From IMG/VR virus record IMGVR_UViG_3300021365_000008, positions 1-64,000 of that record: a DNA stretch of 64,000 bases; one strand, written 5' to 3'. Under the pieces are notes generated by a model. That model had not been told where the DNA came from. It was given only the letters and a program-made list of their open reading frames with translations, and did no database searches. The position numbers and the translations under genes are program-made. The stretch is from a virus. This document shows positions 60,677 to 64,000 of the stretch, piece by piece (position 1 is the stretch's first letter; each line of letters opens with the position of its first letter).

Positions 60677-62674
60677 ATGTCATTTTCAATTGAGGAAAAA
60701 GTAGACTTACTGTTAAAGAAAGTCGCCTTTGGGAAAACTAAGACTGATACTTCCGAAAACCGCGATGGATTTGGGGAATCTATTGCGTCACCTTTATTAC
60801 TTCGAGGCGATAAGGTATGGAAGGATGCAGGCAGTATTCCAGCTACACCGCCATCTACGACAACCTCAATTGTTGGTGTATATACTGGTTCTGCCGTTGT
60901 GGAATGTGAGGCTGCTTCTACTAGTACAGATACTAATATTAGTCAGTTCAAGCGAGCATGGCAATGTGTAGATGGTAGTAGCAATCCTTTAACTGACTGG
61001 ATACCTTCTGAGTTTAGTGGTTTGTATACCGTAGAGCTTTATGTAGGCCCTAGCGGTTGGAATGGTGAGGACGCTACTGCAACATCTATTGGAGGCACTA
61101 ATGGAAGTGGTACAGGTGCTAGTGTTTTCCGCGTTAATCCTGGAGTTGCTTCTGCTACTTGGTTTTTTGATTATCAGGCCGGTATTCTGTACTGGGCAAA
61201 TGAAGACGAAACTGGGACTTTAGGAGGGTCGGAAGCATTAACCAGTAGCATTGCAGGTACTGATGTAGTATACATTAAGGGGTACCGCTATGTTGGCGGG
61301 TTTGGTGTAGGTAGCGCATTAGCCGCTGCTACCGATTCGGTTTTAGGCGGACTGAAGTTGTTCGATGCTACTACGCAGACTACAGCGGCTGAAAGCGTTT
61401 CAACTACCTCAAACCGGACATATGGTATTCAGTTCAATGGTAATGGACAAGCGGTTGTAAACGTTCCATGGGTAGACACGAATACTACTGATCACGATGC
61501 GGTTTCATCTACCGAGAGTAATGCCGTAAGCTTTGTTAGCTTCAATTCTGGCACTCAAGCTTTTACTTTTGACCAGGTTGACTTAGAGACTGATGTAACA
61601 GGCACGTTGCCGGTAGCTAACGGCGGTACTGGATTAACGGCTATCACTAGTCTTTTAAATTCTAACACGTCAGCAAATGATGTAGGTTTAGATCAAGTGG
61701 AGAATGCGGCTGCTAGTGGTTTATATGTTGCTCTAGCCGGAGGTTCTACAATTGCAGGAGCTACGCCCTTGATATTTGAAGGTGCAACAGATAATGTGTA
61801 TGAAACATCACTGGCGGTTACTGATCCTACTGCAGATCGCACAATTACATTGCCTAATGCTACAGGCACGGTAGCTTTACTAGAAAATGACCTTGGTGAT
61901 TTTGCAACTACCACATCTTCAGCACTTGCGAGTGTTATCAGTGATGGAACCGGTACCGGGTCTTTGGTGTTCTCTCTAAGTCCGTCATTTACAGGTACGG
62001 TGACTGCTGCGGATGTTTCTATTACTGGCTCTCTCACAGTGCAAGGAGACTTTGTATCTACAACGTCTACTGTTGTACAATTTGAAGACACTTACCTCGA
62101 CTTAAATGTGTCTGGAACAGGAAACAATGATTATACCACTAACTCAGGATTACACTTTGGGCGGAGTACTGGTGCAGCAGATACTTTAGATGGGTATGCA
62201 GCTTTTCACTATGATGGCACTAATGACGTGTTCAAGTTTACACGCTATACGGATAGCACAACCGGTGCAATTGCTTCTGCTGATAACGTCAAGTCATTGA
62301 AGTTTACGAAATCTGATACTGTAAGCCCGACTAGTCAGGGTAACGGTGATAACTCTTCTACTGATACAGAATATGCAAACGAAAGCTCTACACGTTCTTT
62401 AGGAGCGGTTGCAAAATGCCGTATTACAATATCTACTTGGGCAACAGACGGTGGCTCCTCTGAAAACTATGCTCCTGAAATTGGAGCATTAAATGGCTAT
62501 GTTGTACAGCACAATTTAAATACACAAAGTGTTTATGTAGTCGCCATTAAAGACCCGCTCAATACACCAATACCGGTATACTGCAAATATGAAATCATAG
62601 ATGGTGATTCTATTCGAGTAACTGTAGGACAAACTACAGAGAATGAGGTATACGACATTATTGTCATAGGCTAA
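60677..62674 (+). CDS. Putative tail fibre protein (665 aa)
   Basis: 665 residues. The middle has GTLPVANGGTGLT (about 311-323), a motif widespread in phage tail fibres, followed by TDPTADRTITLPNATGTVAL and SLVFSLSPSFTGTVTA, typical of repeating fibre shafts. The C-terminus (HNLNTQSVYVVAIKDPLNTP onward) is a compact beta domain. The N-terminus (about 40 residues) is helical and charged, perhaps the attachment end. Confidence 0.75.
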   Translation: MSFSIEEKVDLLLKKVAFGKTKTDTSENRDGFGESIASPLLLRGDKVWKDAGSIPATPPSTTTSIVGVYTGSAVVECEAASTSTDTNISQFKRAWQCVDGSSNPLTDWIPSEFSGLYTVELYVGPSGWNGEDATATSIGGTNGSGTGASVFRVNPGVASATWFFDYQAGILYWANEDETGTLGGSEALTSSIAGTDVVYIKGYRYVGGFGVGSALAAATDSVLGGLKLFDATTQTTAAESVSTTSNRTYGIQFNGNGQAVVNVPWVDTNTTDHDAVSSTESNAVSFVSFNSGTQAFTFDQVDLETDVTGTLPVANGGTGLTAITSLLNSNTSANDVGLDQVENAAASGLYVALAGGSTIAGATPLIFEGATDNVYETSLAVTDPTADRTITLPNATGTVALLENDLGDFATTTSSALASVISDGTGTGSLVFSLSPSFTGTVTAADVSITGSLTVQGDFVSTTSTVVQFEDTYLDLNVSGTGNNDYTTNSGLHFGRSTGAADTLDGYAAFHYDGTNDVFKFTRYTDSTTGAIASADNVKSLKFTKSDTVSPTSQGNGDNSSTDTEYANESSTRSLGAVAKCRITISTWATDGGSSENYAPEIGALNGYVVQHNLNTQSVYVVAIKDPLNTPIPVYCKYEIIDGDSIRVTVGQTTENEVYDIIVIG

Positions 62675-62691
62675 TTGCCTATATTTGAGTC

Positions 62692-62705
62692 ATTAAAATT
62701 TTAAT
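62692..62705 (+). repeat. Palindrome ATTAAAATTTTAAT before a start codon
   Basis: A perfect 14-base palindrome three bases before the ATG at 62709. It could be an operator or just AT-rich spacer. Confidence 0.3.
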
Positions 62706-62708
62706 CTT

Positions 62709-63092
62709 ATGACTTTAAAAGAATGCCTAGAGGTCTATCAGGCCTTTCAGAAATTGAGCGCAATGAACTTGCCTCTGAAAAGCAGTTGGATGATTGCACA
62801 GAATATTTCTAAGCTAGAACCGATAATTGACTTATTTCAAAAGTCACGTAGCAAATTCATTGACTCCTTACGGGAAAAGGCTAGCGTAGATGATCAAGGT
62901 AATCCATTAGTATCAGATGAACTATCAGCTGAATTCACAGCACAAATAGAGATTCTGTTAAACGAGGATCAAAAGGTCCGCTTAAAGAAGGTAACGCTTA
63001 TTGATGACGGACAATTGTCTATTGAGCCAGGTATTCTTCTGGCTGCTATGGACTACCTTATCGTAAAAGACAATGGCGATAAAGCTAGCTGA
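62709..63092 (+). CDS. Hypothetical helical protein (127 aa), possible fibre accessory
   Basis: 127 residues, helical and charged (YQAFQKLSAMNLPLKSSWMI, then FQKSRSKFIDSLREKAS), with a short beta end. No family was recognised. It lies between two fibre-type genes and overlaps the next by 20 bases, as chaperones or adaptors of fibre assembly often do; that is only an inference. Confidence 0.5.
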   Translation: MTLKECLEVYQAFQKLSAMNLPLKSSWMIAQNISKLEPIIDLFQKSRSKFIDSLREKASVDDQGNPLVSDELSAEFTAQIEILLNEDQKVRLKKVTLIDDGQLSIEPGILLAAMDYLIVKDNGDKAS

Positions 63093-64000
63093 TGTACTCA
63101 ACAATGTAAATTCCGCATATCCGGTTATAAATGCTCATGAGCAAACAATCGTGGGCTTTTATAACGGGGCATCTTCTAGTGCTGCTACGTCATTACAACT
63201 TTATTGGTCGGGGGCTGAAAAACTCTTGTTGTCTTCTGATGGCACAACGCAAGGAACTCTTTTTGCAACTTCTTTGCCGTACGCTACATCTACCTCTAAT
63301 GGAGCAATAGCTTCGGATTTTGCTAATAAGCTTCTCACCGACAAAGGAGGAATTGTAACGGCCACAGATGACAAGTTAGATGGAGGTAATGGCGCTGTAG
63401 GGGCATATCTTGCACAGGTAGTAGGTGCAGGAACAGCTTCGGATACAGGCCGAGCATCTATGAGCCGGTGGACTGAATTAATTCAGGACTTTGATATGTA
63501 CGAGTCTATTGACTCTGCCGGCATTACAGATATTATTGATACAGCTAATGAGCATTTTTATCTAGCTGGGTTTGATACTGCGAATAATAAAACTCGCAAG
63601 CTTTCTTGGGAAGATACAATTGGCGCCATTAATGGAGCATTAGTGCAAGAGTTGGTAAACTCTGGCATGATTACCAGTGCACAGGGAGGAGATAGTGGTT
63701 CAGGAACAATAGGCGATATTAACGGTGATGGGGAAGTTACCTCTGCAGATTTATTGCTGCTGCTGGGAGGGTTTGGAAATGAGGGAGCGGGTTCTTTTAC
63801 TACAGCTCGAACCATTATGTCGGGAAGCGAAACATCTGCAACTGTTGCAGTAACATCTACTGGTAGTACCTCTTCTGGTACTAATGGGACGTTTGTGCTA
63901 TCAGACCTGACCACTTTTAATTACCCAGGTATATTAAGCTTGGCCGGAAATATTTACGGATTTGGCACAGAGTCCTATTCTGTTAATGCGGCTAACGTAT
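63073..64000 (+). CDS. Fibre/adhesin-type protein with dockerin-like loop, partial at 3' end
   Basis: The ATG at 63073 overlaps the previous stop by 20 bases; the frame is open to the right edge (309 codons visible). The N-terminal part is Ser/Thr/Gly/Ala-rich (YNGASSSAATSLQLYWSGAE, then GNGAVGAYLAQVVGAG). GDINGDGEVTSADLLLLLGG (about 215-234) is a near-perfect dockerin-type calcium loop plus helix. The rest continues as a Ser/Thr-rich shaft (GSETSATVAVTSTGSTSSG). A virion surface protein is likely. Confidence 0.7.
   Translation, partial: MAIKLADVLNNVNSAYPVINAHEQTIVGFYNGASSSAATSLQLYWSGAEKLLLSSDGTTQGTLFATSLPYATSTSNGAIASDFANKLLTDKGGIVTATDDKLDGGNGAVGAYLAQVVGAGTASDTGRASMSRWTELIQDFDMYESIDSAGITDIIDTANEHFYLAGFDTANNKTRKLSWEDTIGAINGALVQELVNSGMITSAQGGDSGSGTIGDINGDGEVTSADLLLLLGGFGNEGAGSFTTARTIMSGSETSATVAVTSTGSTSSGTNGTFVLSDLTTFNYPGILSLAGNIYGFGTESYSVNAANV

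Noticed and set aside
1-64000. Stop-codon reassignment, as known in some crAss-like phages
   Set aside because: TAA, TAG and TGA all end genes at sensible places (for example TAG at 40531 and 42504, TGA at 57580s-type junctions), and the key proteins read through without internal stops in the standard code.
1-64000. CRISPR array, insertion sequence, integrase or attachment site
   Set aside because: No regularly spaced repeats, no transposase or integrase motif, and the tRNAs show no flanking partial copy in the window.

Overview
The window looks like part of a large double-stranded DNA tailed-phage genome that infects a member of the Bacteroidota. The best fit is a crAss-like (Crassvirales-type) phage, probably aquatic. 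That placement is inferred from architecture and recognisable motifs, because no database search was possible. The pointers are: a giant virion-type polypeptide with a DxDxD RNA-polymerase signature; a block of HU/IHF-like protein, large terminase, portal, scaffold-like protein and major capsid protein; an oppositely oriented replication block with uracil-DNA glycosylase, family A polymerase, DnaB-like helicase, TOPRIM primase and RecA-like ATPase; Bacteroidota-style lipoprotein signals and dockerin-like repeats; and start sites largely without Shine-Dalgarno sequences.

Layout. (1) 2-18973, plus strand: three tightly coupled genes for large, probably virion-carried proteins, ending in a 4,937-codon gene. 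It carries a DYDID polymerase-like loop and, about 860 residues later, a HEITH zincin motif. (2) 18970-20864, minus strand: a compact cassette with a small basic protein, two holin-like membrane proteins and a secreted M43-type metalloprotease with two dockerin-like repeats. (3) 20898-21102: two tRNAs (CAT anticodon; Leu-TAA). (4) 21108-36960, minus strand: the DNA-metabolism block, with an amidoligase and a glutamine-amidotransferase/gamma-glutamylcyclotransferase fusion embedded in it. (5) 37014-37322, plus strand: one very basic protein, followed by about 390 bases with no gene but with hairpins, repeats and a palindrome. (6) 37714-41118, minus strand: small accessory genes, two of them short lipoproteins preceded by an identical 11-base leader element. 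(7) 41294-64000, plus strand: the morphogenesis block, with a possible Acb2/Tad1-like sponge protein, HU/IHF-like protein, terminase, portal, scaffold, capsid, connector, then adhesin and fibre genes with a metallophosphoesterase inserted among them. The first and last genes run off the window.

Working model. The large proteins of region 1 would be packaged and ejected with the DNA, and the polymerase-like part would transcribe early genes in the host. The minus-strand block would then repair, replicate and recombine phage DNA. The amidoligase pair would make an unknown amide or peptide modification. The plus-strand block builds capsid, tail and fibres, and the holin/protease cassette acts at lysis or at the cell surface. 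No integrase, transposase, CRISPR array or recognisable peptidoglycan hydrolase was seen.
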